From positions 1,736,001 to 1,800,000 of the forward strand of contig CAUJLY010000003.1 in assembly GCA_963281155.1 (NCBI GenBank): a DNA stretch of 64,000 bases. Direction: 5' to 3'. The notes below the pieces were generated by a model that made no database searches, was not told the origin of the DNA, and saw nothing but the letters and a program-made list of their open reading frames with translations. A program made the position numbers and the translations under genes. Each line of letters starts with the position of its first letter. Within the stretch, counting starts at the first letter, position 1. The stretch is from Rhabditophanes sp. KR3021. Taxonomy: Eukaryota; Nematoda; Chromadorea; Rhabditida; Alloionematidae. This document shows positions 63,713 to 64,000 of the stretch, in pieces.

Positions 63713-64000
63713 ATGAGTTCTGTTCAAAAAGGAAAGAAACAGACTAAAGGTCAAAAACAAATTTACGATGAAAATAAGGAAACAATCCGTTTCTTTACAA
63801 TTATGAGTTATGCGACTTCAGTAAGTGGTGGTTGTATTTGATTATATACTTATTTAGTAGTTTTTATATGTTGTAATCAGTTACCTCTTGACACCCGCTG
63901 CTTTCTGGGAATGGTTTGGGTTTGGTTTGTCTTTTGTTATCCAAAATGCCGCAATCGGAATTATGTGTGTTTTTGCTAAAGCCAAGAAGAATGAAAAGGG
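63713..64000 (+). CDS. TMEM208: TMEM208 / SND2-like ER targeting protein, partial
   Basis: The gene runs off the right edge. Exon 1 is 63713-63820 and exon 2 starts at 63861 after TTTAGTAG. The start MSSVQKGKKQTKGQKQIYDEN, then FFTIMSYATS, then YLLTPAAFWEWFGFGLSFVIQN is the TMEM208 pattern: a basic N-terminus with conserved K-G-x-K-Q, followed by paired helices. The yeast relative SND2 works in the SRP-independent route to the ER. CCTAG lies two bases before the ATG, and NTF2 is close upstream, so an operon is possible. Confidence 0.88.

Overview
The window is animal nuclear DNA, AT-rich, with many short introns that end in T-rich TTTTCAG or TTTTAG acceptors. Several genes have such an acceptor directly before the ATG and no visible upstream exon, as expected for spliced-leader trans-splicing. 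The NTF2 homologue is very close to nematode RAN-4. Together with dpy-19, an acetyl-CoA hydrolase, an F-box-like gene and TIL inhibitors, this points to a free-living or parasitic nematode. I cannot place it to species. Exon structures were worked out by hand from reading frame, phase and splice sites.

Layout, left to right. 1.3-2.8 kb: acetyl-CoA hydrolase (+). 3.4-5.1 kb: F-box-like single-exon gene (-). 5.8-10.6 kb: a nine-exon, four-PDZ scaffold (-). 11.6-13.3 kb: a two-TM protein of unknown function (+), convergent with a complete Wnt (-) at 13.4-14.6 kb. 17.8-18.9 kb: a DXO/Rai1-type decapping nuclease with an apparent frameshift near its start. 19.2-19.5 kb: a LINE reverse-transcriptase relic. 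19.9-20.8 kb: two tandem TIL inhibitors (-). 21.7-23.4 kb: a CIB-type EF-hand protein (+). 23.6-24.7 kb: stomatin-like 2 (-), divergent from Tat-SF1 (24.9-26.3 kb), which is followed by a small membrane protein. 27.6-28.1 kb: a survivin-like BIR protein. 28.2-28.9 kb: a single-pass membrane protein (-). 29.5-31.2 kb: membralin (-). 31.4-31.7 kb: CRIPT (-). 31.9-34.0 kb: RAD9. 34.6-36.8 kb: DPY-19 C-mannosyltransferase. 37.1-44.9 kb: bifunctional PHM-PAL amidating enzyme. 46.1-46.5 kb: C1D-like protein (-). 47.2-52.7 kb: SEC16 (-). 54.1-56.1 kb: STE24/ZMPSTE24 protease and COA3 (+). 57.9-58.3 kb: a small secreted protein. 59.1-59.2 kb: a possible 28-codon spliced microgene. 60.3-62.2 kb: a secreted LDLa protein. 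62.7-63.5 kb: NTF2. 63.7 kb to the edge: TMEM208.

Mobile and repeated DNA. A complete, apparently very young Ty3/gypsy-type LTR element (39458-43602, minus strand, identical 134-bp LTRs, 5-bp target duplication) sits in intron 3 of the amidating-enzyme gene, next to a broken C2H2 plus GIY-YIG nuclease gene. Its integrase is in a separate -1 frame and its reading frames run into both LTRs. The most unusual observation is a pair of about 1.1-kb introns (11610-12697 and 60838-61939) in two unrelated genes 49 kb apart. They resemble each other from the GT to the AG, are both phase 1, and both interrupt G|G, so they look like copies of one intron that moved.

The genes share no single pathway. Themes are secretion and ER membrane biology (SEC16, TMEM208, membralin, DPY-19, PAM), signalling (Wnt, LDLa ligand, CIB, PDZ scaffold), mitochondrial maintenance (stomatin-like 2, COA3) and nuclear or RNA functions (RAD9, DXO, Tat-SF1, C1D, survivin). 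Close same-strand pairs (Tat-SF1 with the 154-aa membrane protein, STE24 with COA3, NTF2 with TMEM208) may be operons.
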